Assembly (NCBI GenBank): GCA_027365215.1
Contig: DAHXNT010000021.1
Span: 1-9,139, forward strand
Reading direction: 5' to 3'
Source: Microcaldota archaeon
Lineage (GTDB): Archaea; Micrarchaeota; Micrarchaeia; Micrarchaeales; Micrarchaeaceae
DNA length: 9,139 nucleotides
Each line of letters starts with the position of its first letter. Within the stretch, counting starts at the first letter, position 1. The notes under the pieces were generated by a model. It was not told the DNA's origin. It did not search any database and saw nothing but the letters and a program-made list of their open reading frames with translations. The position numbers and the translations under genes were made by a program. This document shows, one piece after another, positions 1 to 5,915 of this stretch.

Positions 1-42
1 GCCGTGATGAGGATCTTGAGTACTGATGCTAAGGATGGTGTT

Positions 43-255
43 ATGACGTCCAGGATACCAAAAAGCGCCATAAAGAAGCTCGTAGGCAGGAAGGGGATAA
101 TGGTCAGCGACGAGGCCGCAAGCGCGATATCTAAGATACTCGAGGCGAAGGCCGCCGAGATAGCTAGGTACGCGGTATCCAGGGCCAAGAAGAACAGCAG
201 GAGCACCATACTGGGCGAGGACGTCGATACGTACAGGATGAAGCATGGTGGTTGA
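43..255 (+). CDS. Archaeal histone, single histone fold
   Basis: A DNA-packaging protein that dimerises through the histone fold and wraps DNA in nucleosome-like particles. From the ATG at 43 it is 70 residues, close to the usual 65-70 of archaeal histones. The expected pieces are present: a short first helix after IPKSAIKKL, the loop-1 motif VSDEAA (residues 21-26), a long central helix (about 24-50), and the loop-2 motif RSTI followed by EDVD. Arg53 and Asp60 are spaced like the family's structural Arg-Asp clamp, and the Arg-x-Thr of loop 2 that contacts DNA is kept. The N-terminal segment differs from the usual PIAPxxR pattern, and Met replaces the usual loop-1 Arg. The ATG at 43 is preferred because it gives the family length and follows GATGGTG. 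GTG at 4 or ATG at 7 would add 12-13 atypical residues, and the frame stays open to the window edge. The 3' end overlaps the next gene by 11 bases. Confidence 0.88.
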   Translation: MTSRIPKSAIKKLVGRKGIMVSDEAASAISKILEAKAAEIARYAVSRAKKNSRSTILGEDVDTYRMKHGG

Positions 256-829
256 CATAAAAGTAAGGGCGTACGAGTCCCATGGTCCTCATGGCGAGGT
301 AAGAGTCGACTATTCAGTAGACGGAAAGGAATATACCTTCCTCGTAGAGCGCATAGGCGATAGCTCCCTCTATTCGAAGTTCGATGCGGAGGGCGTTACG
401 CTGTTCCAGTCCCTCGAAAAGGCAATAGAAGGACCGGACGCCGCAGCCGTCGCGAATGGCCTCAAGGAGCTGATTTCTCTCGAACACCCTGCTGGAGACA
501 TAGAGACGGTAACGATAGACTACAAACCCGTTACGATAAAGAGGAGCTGCCCAACGTGCGGCAGCATGTCCCTAGAGAGGAGCGTGCCAGTGCCTGGCGA
601 AGGAAGCGGCGGCACGCCTACGGCGCCCAGATACAAGTGCTCGGCATGCGGCCAGGAATGCTACCACATAAGCGACGACTACATGGTCAGGCTGGTCAAG
701 GGCAACGACTCCCTGTTCTCCGAGGAGGAGAGGGCGCAGCTAAAGAAGGATCCGGAGGGCTTCATGAAAGAGCTCAAGGAATACACATCAAGGATCTTCG
801 CCATGAAGAACATAAAAAGGGTTATATAG
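245..829 (+). CDS. Unrecognised protein with a two-CxxC zinc ribbon
   Basis: I do not recognise the family. The 194-residue protein has an N-terminal alpha/beta-looking region (about 1-95), then a zinc-ribbon-like module: CPTC at 102-105 and CSAC at 132-135, with a further Cys at 139. The connecting loop is rich in Gly, Pro and Ser. A charged helical C-terminus follows (about 158-194), with many Lys and Glu and a basic end. There is no signal peptide or membrane segment, so it should be cytosolic. Its ATG lies inside the histone gene, overlapping by 11 bases in another frame, so the two are probably cotranscribed and translationally coupled. In-frame GTG at 248 is an alternative start. A zinc ribbon next to a histone suggests a nucleic-acid or chromatin role, but that is inference from context only. 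Confidence 0.75.
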   Translation: MVVDIKVRAYESHGPHGEVRVDYSVDGKEYTFLVERIGDSSLYSKFDAEGVTLFQSLEKAIEGPDAAAVANGLKELISLEHPAGDIETVTIDYKPVTIKRSCPTCGSMSLERSVPVPGEGSGGTPTAPRYKCSACGQECYHISDDYMVRLVKGNDSLFSEEERAQLKKDPEGFMKELKEYTSRIFAMKNIKRVI

Positions 830-830
830 C
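821..830 (+). promoter_or_regulatory. Box A (TATA) candidate for the PRC-barrel gene
   Basis: GTTATATAGC overlaps the stop codon of the zinc-ribbon gene. The usual 24-26 base spacing would place a transcription start near 850, about 30 bases before the ATG at 880. Confidence 0.45.
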
Positions 831-879
831 TATCAAATCCTTGGTATACATACAATCAGTTTAACATTTGGTGTGGAAG

Positions 880-1125
880 ATGGCGATAATGCTTTCGGAA
901 CTCTACGGCAAGGACATAATAAGCAATACTGGGAAGAGGCTGGGCAAGGTGGAAGACCTTATACTCGACTTCGAAGAGGGGAAGGTGTCTTCGCTGCTTC
1001 TCAAGAAGGTAGACAACATAATAAGGAGCGAGAAAACGTCCCTGGAGCTCAGGAGGAACAGCGTCAGCTACGCAAGGGTAAAGAACGTCTCGGAAACGGT
1101 CATAGTCAGCGAGTCCGAGAAATGA
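880..1125 (+). CDS. PRC-barrel domain protein
   Basis: A small (81-residue) single-domain PRC-barrel protein. The pattern LSELYGKDIISNTGKRLGKV followed by DLILDFEEGKVSSLLL is the characteristic first half of the barrel, and the closing VSYARVKNVSETVIV matches the last strands. Archaeal stand-alone PRC-barrel proteins of about 80 residues are common. They are thought to act as adaptor or RNA/protein-binding modules in RNA processing or ribosome maturation, but the specific function is unknown. The ATG at 880 is chosen because GGTG at 870-873 sits 6 bases upstream. TTG 868, GTG 871 and ATG 889 are in-frame alternatives. It is monocistronic on this strand and converges on rpoP. Confidence 0.8.
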   Translation: MAIMLSELYGKDIISNTGKRLGKVEDLILDFEEGKVSSLLLKKVDNIIRSEKTSLELRRNSVSYARVKNVSETVIVSESEK

Positions 1126-1181
1126 GCGAATTGCAGGCGGCAAAACGTTAATCCCTTAGCGCCATCGATATCCATGAGATA

Positions 1182-1201
1182 CCAATCGGCAACCTGATTG
1201 G
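1182..1201. repeat. Inverted repeat in the convergent gap
   Basis: CCAATC and GATTGG form a 6-bp stem with an 8-base loop. It also contains GGCAAC, repeated directly at 1188 and 1200. It could add structure to the 3' end of either convergent transcript; no function can be assigned. Confidence 0.35.
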
Positions 1202-1204
1202 CAA

Positions 1205-1216
1205 CGGAGCGCTCCG
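1205..1216. repeat. Perfect 12-bp palindrome CGGAGCGCTCCG
   Basis: A perfect GC-rich palindrome lies between the converging PRC-barrel and rpoP genes, just downstream (for the minus strand) of a T-rich tract. It may be part of a terminator region or a protein-binding site. Confidence 0.4.
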
Positions 1217-1218
1217 CC

Positions 1219-1231
1219 AAAAGTAAAAATA
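1219..1231 (-). terminator. T-rich terminator candidate after rpoP
   Basis: Read on the minus strand this is TATTTTTACTTTT, starting 12 bases past the rpoP stop. Archaeal RNA polymerase terminates at T-rich tracts, so this is the likely end of the superoperon transcript. Confidence 0.55.
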
Positions 1232-1243
1232 GGGCCGAATGAA

Positions 1244-1375
1244 TCAGTCTGTCGAGATCTCCCTGACTATGCTCGACCTCTCCTTGACGAGCACCTTGCC
1301 TCCGCAGTACTCGCACCTTACGAAGTTCTTCACTTCCTTTATCTTCTTGCCGCATTTCTTGCATACATAGGCCAT
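1244..1375 (-). CDS. rpoP: DNA-directed RNA polymerase subunit P (Rpb12-like)
   Basis: The zinc-binding small subunit of the archaeal RNA polymerase, equivalent to eukaryotic Rpb12, which helps stabilise the Rpo3/Rpo10 assembly platform. It is only 43 residues, typical for the family, and is easily missed by gene finders. It carries CKKC at 5-8 and CEYC followed by Gly-Gly at 21-26, so the four zinc ligands are present, and it begins MAY as many orthologs do. After the ribbon comes the short basic segment KVLVKERSS. The ATG is preceded by GGTG with exactly 5 bases between. It is the last gene of the superoperon, 25 bases after the preceding unrecognised ORF, and is followed by a T-rich terminator. 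Confidence 0.92.
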   Translation of the reverse strand: MAYVCKKCGKKIKEVKNFVRCEYCGGKVLVKERSSIVREISTD

Positions 1376-1400
1376 ATCGTCACCTTGTCTTAATCCTTCT

Positions 1401-1871
1401 TCACTTTCGTCTCTTCAGAATGCCCTTTCCTGTGCTGTTACTTAGACCGTCACTGCCGCTGCCTGTGCTTATGGGGCTGGCGCCCGTGACTACTACGCCG
1501 TTCTTCACGTTGCCCTTCAGCCAGTTGACGAAGCTCCTGTGCACTGCATTGGCATTCGTGTTGACTACGCTGGTCTTCAGGTACTGCTCGTCTCCAGCCT
1601 CTACCTCCTTTCTGTACTCCGCCATCTCCGCATACTGGACCTCCATCCAGTGTATCCTCCCGCTGAGGTATTCCTTGACCACGTCCTTGGTCGGCGGGAG
1701 CGAGTTGAATCCGAACAGGACGCCGCCGCACCAGTAGAGCGGTATGTTTCCCTGCGGTGTCACCCTGCTCTTTATGAGCTCCTTCATCTCCGACTTTATC
1801 ACGTCGTGTACCACGAGCTCCTTTATCGGCGAATATATGATGTTCACGTCGTCCCCATTGCTGCCAGTCAT
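1401..1871 (-). CDS. Unrecognised protein inserted between eL43 and RpoP
   Basis: I do not recognise this 156-residue protein. A mixed alpha/beta core spans about residues 10-130. It includes IPLYWCGGVLFGFNSLPP (43-60) with one Cys, a helical charged stretch (about 74-100) and HRSFVNWLKG (111-120). A low-complexity Gly/Ser/Thr tail (130-150) ends in a basic LKRRK. There is no signal peptide or clear membrane helix. The ATG at 1871 is the first good start after the eL43 stop at 1895. The frame is also open upstream through the eL43 gene, but that part is an out-of-frame reading of eL43. The ribosome site is weak (GGATGAT). It lies 23 bases after eL43 and 25 before rpoP, so it is cotranscribed with them. 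Its location suggests a housekeeping role in translation or transcription, but this is inference. Confidence 0.75.
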   Translation of the reverse strand: MTGSNGDDVNIIYSPIKELVVHDVIKSEMKELIKSRVTPQGNIPLYWCGGVLFGFNSLPPTKDVVKEYLSGRIHWMEVQYAEMAEYRKEVEAGDEQYLKTSVVNTNANAVHRSFVNWLKGNVKNGVVVTGASPISTGSGSDGLSNSTGKGILKRRK

Positions 1872-1894
1872 AAGATCATCCGCATTTCCTATCC

Positions 1895-2143
1895 TTATCC
1901 CTTCTGCTGCTTTGCCAGTTCGTCTATGAGCCTGACGGCGAGCTCTCCCGCCGGAGTCCTCATCATGTAAGCCCCGCCGGCGTATGTGGTTCCGCAGTGC
2001 CTGCACTTCCATATGCTGGTGCTTATCCTCTTTACCGTGAGTCGTCCGCACACGTCGCACTTGTACTTCGTCCTCTTCTCCGCTATGACCGAGGCGTTCC
2101 TTTTCCTGATTCTCCTGCCGTATCTTATGCTAGCGTTAGCCAT
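1895..2143 (-). CDS. rpl37ae: Large-subunit ribosomal protein eL43 (L37Ae)
   Basis: A zinc-binding protein of the archaeal/eukaryotic large ribosomal subunit. It is 82 residues, within the family's usual size. The zinc ribbon is C-x2-C-x14-C-x2-C with Cys at 29, 32, 47 and 50, in the contexts YKCDVCGR and WKCRHCGTTYAGGAY. The N-terminus RYGRRIRKR is the basic rRNA-binding part. The ATG follows GGTG with 5 bases between. It lies 25 bases downstream of rrp42 in the same operon, its normal place in the archaeal superoperon. Confidence 0.95.
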   Translation of the reverse strand: MANASIRYGRRIRKRNASVIAEKRTKYKCDVCGRLTVKRISTSIWKCRHCGTTYAGGAYMMRTPAGELAVRLIDELAKQQKG

Positions 2144-2168
2144 TCTTTCACCTGCTTCGCTTATTCGC

Positions 2169-2945
2169 TTACTGCTCCATTATCCTCTTGAGCTCAGCAT
2201 GCTTCTCCATTGATATCTTGGATAATTCCTCTACTTCATCAATATTAAAGCTTCCGCTCATACCCTTTTGCATGGCGCGTATTGCGCTGCCGTCCGTCGC
2301 TATCGTCAGCCTCGCCGACATCGCGTTCTCCTCGTCCTTCGACGCGTCTAGCACGATCTTGTCGCCTATCTTCGCGAACGTCGTGGTCGCGACTACGCTG
2401 TTGACCTTGAGGGGCGTGGTGCGGTCCGTCCTTACTGCCTCGCCGTTCTCGTACCTCGGCATTTTCGTGTTCTCCAATGCCGACATCACCGCGAGGTTGC
2501 CCGCGTCTATCAGGTTGCCGTCATGGTTGAGCACGTATATGTCGATGTATATGTCCCAGCACTTGCCTTCTTCTAGGTAAAGGCTCTCGAGGTTGATGCA
2601 GCCCGCGGCCCTTATGCCCCTGTCGACTACCCTAGCGAGCTCTATCGACTCCGGGCTCGGAGGCCCAGGCTCGAATTCCCTTGCGGCGCCAGGCCAATGC
2701 TCGGCCGAGACTATCTGGTTGCCCTGTTCAGGCGTGTCGCTCATCGGGCTTCCTACCATTACCTTGACTCCTGCGAGCACCTTCGTGCCGCCTAGATCAA
2801 CCTGCGCGGAACCCTCGGCGTTCTGTATTATGCCCTTCTTTATGCTTATGCTCCTGAACGCCAGCATGTCCCTGCCGTCAGGCCTCTGCCCCTTGCCTAT
2901 TAGGTCCCTTATGTAATTGCCCTTCACTATGTCTATCGCTTCCAT
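2169..2945 (-). CDS. rrp42: Exosome complex subunit Rrp42
   Basis: The non-catalytic RNase PH-like subunit of the archaeal exosome. Three Rrp42-Rrp41 dimers form the hexameric ring that degrades or tails RNA 3' ends in the cytosol. The 258 residues match the family. Seen in order are RPDGRD (21-26), an LGGTKVLAGVKV strand pair, FEPGPPSPESIELARVVDRG (91-110), YVLNHDGNLIDAGN (137-150) and KIGDKIVLDASKDEENAMSA (192-211). The acidic pair with the spacing found in Rrp41 is absent, as expected for the structural subunit. The ATG at 2945 follows GGTG with 5 bases between and lies 4 bases after the rrp41 stop. The open frame continues upstream, but only as an out-of-frame reading of the rrp41 tail. 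Confidence 0.96.
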   Translation of the reverse strand: MEAIDIVKGNYIRDLIGKGQRPDGRDMLAFRSISIKKGIIQNAEGSAQVDLGGTKVLAGVKVMVGSPMSDTPEQGNQIVSAEHWPGAAREFEPGPPSPESIELARVVDRGIRAAGCINLESLYLEEGKCWDIYIDIYVLNHDGNLIDAGNLAVMSALENTKMPRYENGEAVRTDRTTPLKVNSVVATTTFAKIGDKIVLDASKDEENAMSARLTIATDGSAIRAMQKGMSGSFNIDEVEELSKISMEKHAELKRIMEQ

Positions 2946-2949
2946 ATCA

Positions 2950-3741
2950 TCACCCTGTGCTTGCCTCCTGGTCCATGCCCGCGCCCTTGCCTTCGCTTTC
3001 GCCTTCGCCTTCGGGCTGCCTGCTCGCATAGAACCTTTTCAGCGCATCCTGCTGCGCTGCGCTTATCGTCTTGCCTGCGTCTATTATGTGCTGTATGCTT
3101 GTCCTGAGCTCGCTGGTGCTGAGGTTGCCGTCCATTTGCAGCAGCAGTATATCGCCGCTCTTCGGCGATATAGCCATCGGCATGTCGCAGTCGGAGTAGT
3201 TGTCCTCGATCATGTTAAGGTCGAGTACAATCTTGTCGCCGATCTTACCAGCGCTGACCGCATAAACGAGGTCCTTCATCGGTATGCCTGCGTTCGCCAG
3301 CGCGACCGATGCCGCCGTTATACCTGCGGCCCTTGTGCCGCCGTCGCTCTGCAGTATCTCGATATAGACGTTTATCTCCGTGCCCGGGAATTCGTTGACC
3401 ATTACTACGTTCTCGAATACCTCTCTCGTAACCTTCGATATCTCAGTGGCCCTCCTGTTCGGGCCTGACCTGCCGTGGTCTGACAGCCCGGAGAACGGCG
3501 CCATCGAGTACCTGCACTTTATCACCGCTTTCGTTGGGTCGGAGGTGTGCTTCGGCTGCGCCTCCATGGGCCCGTAGACTGCCGCTATGACGCGGTTGTT
3601 GCCCCATTCGAGGTATGCGGACCCGTCCGCATTCTTTATCACTCCTGCCTCGAGCCTTATGGGCCTCAGCTGTATGAGCTCCCTTCCGTCGAGCCTCTTT
3701 CCATTCTTCAGCAATTCCGGTTTGTTCTTTGATGATGCCAA
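2950..3741 (-). CDS. rrp41: Exosome complex exonuclease subunit Rrp41
   Basis: The catalytic RNase PH-like subunit of the exosome, a phosphate-dependent 3'-5' exoribonuclease that can also add heteropolymeric tails. Visible features are KRLDGRELIQLRPIRLEAGV near the start, RRATEISKVTREVFENVV (the phosphate/RNA-contact Arg region), VNEFPGTEINVYIEILQSDG, and IEDNYSDCDMPMA. The last holds two Asp six residues apart, matching the known active-site pair. The C-terminus ends in a Glu/Gly-rich low-complexity tail encoded by GAAGGC-like hexanucleotides. The start is uncertain. GTG at 3750 overlaps rrp4 and has no ribosome site. TTG at 3741 has GGTG 6 bases upstream and gives 263 residues, so TTG is preferred. 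It is followed by rrp42 after 4 bases. Confidence 0.95.
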   Translation of the reverse strand: MASSKNKPELLKNGKRLDGRELIQLRPIRLEAGVIKNADGSAYLEWGNNRVIAAVYGPMEAQPKHTSDPTKAVIKCRYSMAPFSGLSDHGRSGPNRRATEISKVTREVFENVVMVNEFPGTEINVYIEILQSDGGTRAAGITAASVALANAGIPMKDLVYAVSAGKIGDKIVLDLNMIEDNYSDCDMPMAISPKSGDILLLQMDGNLSTSELRTSIQHIIDAGKTISAAQQDALKRFYASRQPEGEGESEGKGAGMDQEASTG

Positions 3742-3742
3742 A

Positions 3743-4342
3743 TCATTCACCGCTTAACATTTTCTTTATCCTCTCTGTCAATCCGGAGGTATGTGCCTCC
3801 TCCTCTATCTTCCTAAGCGCTGCCATTGCCAGCTGCAGGTTGCCGTCGCTGAGCCAGACTATGCCGTTCATGCCTACGGATATCCTGCACTTCGTCAGGT
3901 TAGATATCTGGTCGACCATGGTGTTGCCCTTGCCTATGACCCTCGGTATCTTCGTCGGCTTGATCTTCATGACCACTCCGAAGCCGAGCGGTTTCGGCCT
4001 CTCGAGCACCACGCTGCTCCCGCTTTCAACGCGCGCAACTGAAGCCTCGACGACATCGCCGACCCTGAACCTGTACCTCTCGTACCTTCCGCTTATTATT
4101 ACGCCCTCGGTGTTCACCGAGAGGTTGACCCTGTAGGTGTCCTTCCTTCCTATCTCGGAAACTACCCCTATGACCTTCTCCCCCTCTCTTGGCTTCCATG
4201 CCCCCTCGAGGGATATCAGGCTGCCGGTGCTGCTGTCATACAGCCCTACGACTTTCGAGTACACCTCGCCCTTCTCCATGTAGGTGCCTTCCCTGCTGGC
4301 CGACCTGTCGACGCTCTGTCCTGGAAATATTATCTCTCTCAT
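3743..4342 (-). CDS. rrp4: Exosome RNA-binding cap subunit Rrp4
   Basis: The RNA-binding cap protein on the exosome ring, which guides substrates into the central channel and raises affinity for poly(A)-like RNA. The 199 residues show an N-terminal beta region (1-55, starting MREIIFPGQSV), an S1 domain (about 56-115, with VNLSVNTEGVIISGRY and RVGDVVEASVARVES), and a KH domain (about 120-185). The KH domain has the loop motif GKGN at 137-140 in KIPRVIGKGNTMV. The ATG lies 17 bases after the SBDS stop, with a weak site (CTGATGAT). Its 3' end overlaps the GTG alternative start of rrp41. Csl4, the other possible cap protein, is not in this window. Confidence 0.95.
   Translation of the reverse strand: MREIIFPGQSVDRSASREGTYMEKGEVYSKVVGLYDSSTGSLISLEGAWKPREGEKVIGVVSEIGRKDTYRVNLSVNTEGVIISGRYERYRFRVGDVVEASVARVESGSSVVLERPKPLGFGVVMKIKPTKIPRVIGKGNTMVDQISNLTKCRISVGMNGIVWLSDGNLQLAMAALRKIEEEAHTSGLTERIKKMLSGE
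3748..3751 (-). promoter_or_regulatory. GGTG ribosome-binding site that decides the rrp41 start
   Basis: GGTG on the minus strand lies inside the last codons of rrp4. It overlaps the GTG at 3750 and stands 6 bases before TTG 3741, so TTG rather than GTG is the likely initiation codon. Confidence 0.55.
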
Positions 4343-4359
4343 ATCATCAGTCCCTTGTA

Positions 4360-5043
4360 CTAATCCAATATCTTCACCAGCGCCCTTCCCTGGGTCTGGC
4401 CGTTTATCTTGTCGAAGAATTCGTCCCTGAGGCCTGCCGGGAACTCGAGGTTCACCTGCAGCGAGCCGTCAGAGAGCCACCTCTCCGACTTGATGTTGTA
4501 GTGCTTGAGCATACCGAAGCACCTGTTCGCAAACTCAGGCGGCACTGTCACCTCCATCTTGACGTTTGTGAACTTTATCGGCAGTATCGTGCTCAGCTTC
4601 TTAACTATCTCGTCTATCTGGTCGCTCGCGCTCCTCATCGGGTCTATGTATATCTTAGCCTGCTCTATGGCGTTCTCGACCCTTATCGGAGGATTAGGGG
4701 TGTTCGTCCTGGGGTCTATCGAGTTCTTCGATATTATCTCTATTACCTGCTTCCTCTTGTCCTCTGCGAGCTTGTTCTTCTGCTCGGACGTTATCGGCAC
4801 ATGGCCCTTCTTCAGTATAATATCCACGACCTTTGCGAGGTCGGAGGTGCCGAACGCGGCGGATATCTTGCCGTCGCTCTGCTTCTCGCCCTTCTTGGCG
4901 TCCTTGAACACCTCTTCAGTTTCCAGAACGCTGAGCGGGTCGCTGCGCTTGCCTGTCATGTACTCGTACGCCAGGTCCGCATCGACAAGTATCTCAAAAT
5001 CGTCGTTTCCGTGGCTGTACTTCGCTATAACGACCTTTGACAT
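4360..5043 (-). CDS. Ribosome maturation protein SBDS homolog
   Basis: The archaeal ortholog of the Shwachman-Bodian-Diamond syndrome protein. In eukaryotes it works with the EF-2-like GTPase EFL1 to release eIF6 from the nascent large subunit, and a matching role with aIF6 is inferred in archaea. The 227 residues fit the family. The N-terminal FYSH domain (about 1-90) ends in FGTSDLAKVVDIILKKGHVP. The helical central domain (about 95-160) has KRKQVIEIISKNSIDPRT and PPIRVENAIEQAKIYIDP. The C-terminal ferredoxin-like domain (about 165-227) has KFTNVKMEVTVPPEF and a final RALVKILD. The ATG at 5043 is preceded by GTGATGAT. It lies between psmA and rrp4, its conserved place in the superoperon. 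Confidence 0.96.
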   Translation of the reverse strand: MSKVVIAKYSHGNDDFEILVDADLAYEYMTGKRSDPLSVLETEEVFKDAKKGEKQSDGKISAAFGTSDLAKVVDIILKKGHVPITSEQKNKLAEDKRKQVIEIISKNSIDPRTNTPNPPIRVENAIEQAKIYIDPMRSASDQIDEIVKKLSTILPIKFTNVKMEVTVPPEFANRCFGMLKHYNIKSERWLSDGSLQVNLEFPAGLRDEFFDKINGQTQGRALVKILD

Positions 5044-5073
5044 TTTATCATCACATACGAAAAGGAGGCAAAA

Positions 5074-5769
5074 TCAGAGATATGTTGCTATCTTTTCTGG
5101 GCTGAATACCTCAAACCCGTTGCTCCTTGTTATCATTGAAACGTCAAGATTATTCTCCTTTATCTTGCCATCGAAGCTCTTCTTTATGGCCTCTATGCCG
5201 AGGGCAATCGCATTGTCTGCGCTCATGTTGTCCTTGTACTCGCGCGCGAGTATATCACCCGCCTGCTTCTTGCCGGTGCCTATCGCGTCAGCCTTGTAGC
5301 CCATCGGCGTGGCCGAGGGATCCACCTCGAACAGCATCGGCTCGGCGTTCATTCCGCCTATGAGGAGCGATCCCGCATACGGCCTTACTCCGCCGTACTG
5401 CGTAGCGACCTGCATGTCGTCGGATATCTCCCTAGCGAGGGTCTCTACCGACTCAGTCTCGTTGTATACCATCCTGTGCGTCTGCGTCTTGTTGCGCATG
5501 CTGCCTATGAGGTGAAGCCCGTCAGAGACTATGCCGCTGTAGGTGGAGCCGATGTGCGAGTCTATCCTGAATATCTTCTGGAACGTCTGCGGAACAACCA
5601 GCGGCTCCGTTATGTTCTTGTGGGCCGCCAGGATTATCGAGTCCTTTGCGACTATCCCTACTGCCGTGGCTCCCTTCCTGACAGCCGCCTTGGCGTACTC
5701 TACCTGGAAGAGCTGCCCGTCAGGGCTGAACATCATGCCCCTGTCATAAGCTTGTACGTTTGGATACAT
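5074..5769 (-). CDS. psmA: 20S proteasome alpha subunit
   Basis: The outer-ring subunit of the archaeal 20S proteasome, which gates substrate entry and binds the ATPase regulator. The N-terminal alpha-subunit signature is clear: YDRGMMFSPDGQLFQVEYAK (8-27), followed by KGATAVGIVAKDSIILAAHK. The RPYAGSLLIGG strand region and the GYKADAIGTGKKQA segment are also typical. The protein is 231 residues. Two ATGs are adjacent, at 5772 and 5769. GGTG at 5775-5778 is 5 bases from the second and only 2 from the first, so the second is preferred. It is the first gene of the psmA-to-rpoP operon, with its own promoter upstream. The beta subunit gene is not in this window. Confidence 0.97.
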   Translation of the reverse strand: MYPNVQAYDRGMMFSPDGQLFQVEYAKAAVRKGATAVGIVAKDSIILAAHKNITEPLVVPQTFQKIFRIDSHIGSTYSGIVSDGLHLIGSMRNKTQTHRMVYNETESVETLAREISDDMQVATQYGGVRPYAGSLLIGGMNAEPMLFEVDPSATPMGYKADAIGTGKKQAGDILAREYKDNMSADNAIALGIEAIKKSFDGKIKENNLDVSMITRSNGFEVFSPEKIATYL

Positions 5770-5843
5770 CATTTCACCATGTGATAAGCGTGAATTTAGG
5801 CCGATTTATGCCGTAAGAAGCGACTATAGGTTACTTTTTAATG

Positions 5844-5853
5844 AATATTTATA
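5844..5853 (-). promoter_or_regulatory. Box A candidate for the psmA superoperon
   Basis: Minus strand TATAAATATT, followed downstream by an A/T-rich stretch. A start about 25 bases downstream would fall near 5820-5825, leaving an untranslated leader of about 50 bases before psmA. It would drive psmA through rpoP. Confidence 0.55.
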
Positions 5854-5874
5854 ATGTTATGGTTTGGGGAGGAG

Positions 5875-5911
5875 AGGAGATAGTGATAAAATGGCAGCAA
5901 AGATATCTCCT
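5875..5911. repeat. Imperfect hairpin downstream of the peroxiredoxin gene
   Basis: AGGAGATA (5875-5882) and TATCTCCT (5904-5911) form a perfect 8-bp stem with a 21-base loop, inside longer GA-rich and CT-rich arms that pair imperfectly. It begins a few bases after the peroxiredoxin stop on the minus strand, so it may mark or protect that transcript's 3' end. On the plus strand it is followed by TTTTT. Confidence 0.4.
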
Positions 5912-5915
5912 CCTC

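Noticed and set aside
556..864. Plus-strand ORF inside the zinc-ribbon gene
   Set aside because: It is an alternate frame of the zinc-ribbon coding region, Arg/Gly/His-rich and without support.
1872..2060. N-terminal extension of the 156-residue ORF into the eL43 gene
   Set aside because: This part is an out-of-frame reading of the conserved eL43 sequence; the ATG at 1871 after the eL43 stop is a normal operon start.
2917..3468. Plus-strand ORF (183 codons) opposite rrp41 and the start of rrp42
   Set aside because: It is antisense to conserved exosome genes and the translation is low-complexity and unlike any family I recognise.
3811..4480. Shared WLSDGxLQ peptide in Rrp4 and SBDS as a sign of gene duplication
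   Set aside because: The match is a single short peptide in two unrelated folds and the surrounding sequences do not align.
4189..5040. Long plus-strand ORF (283 codons) opposite rrp4 and SBDS
   Set aside because: It is the antisense reading of two clear conserved genes, with a Leu/Arg/His-rich composition typical of shadow frames and no ribosome site.
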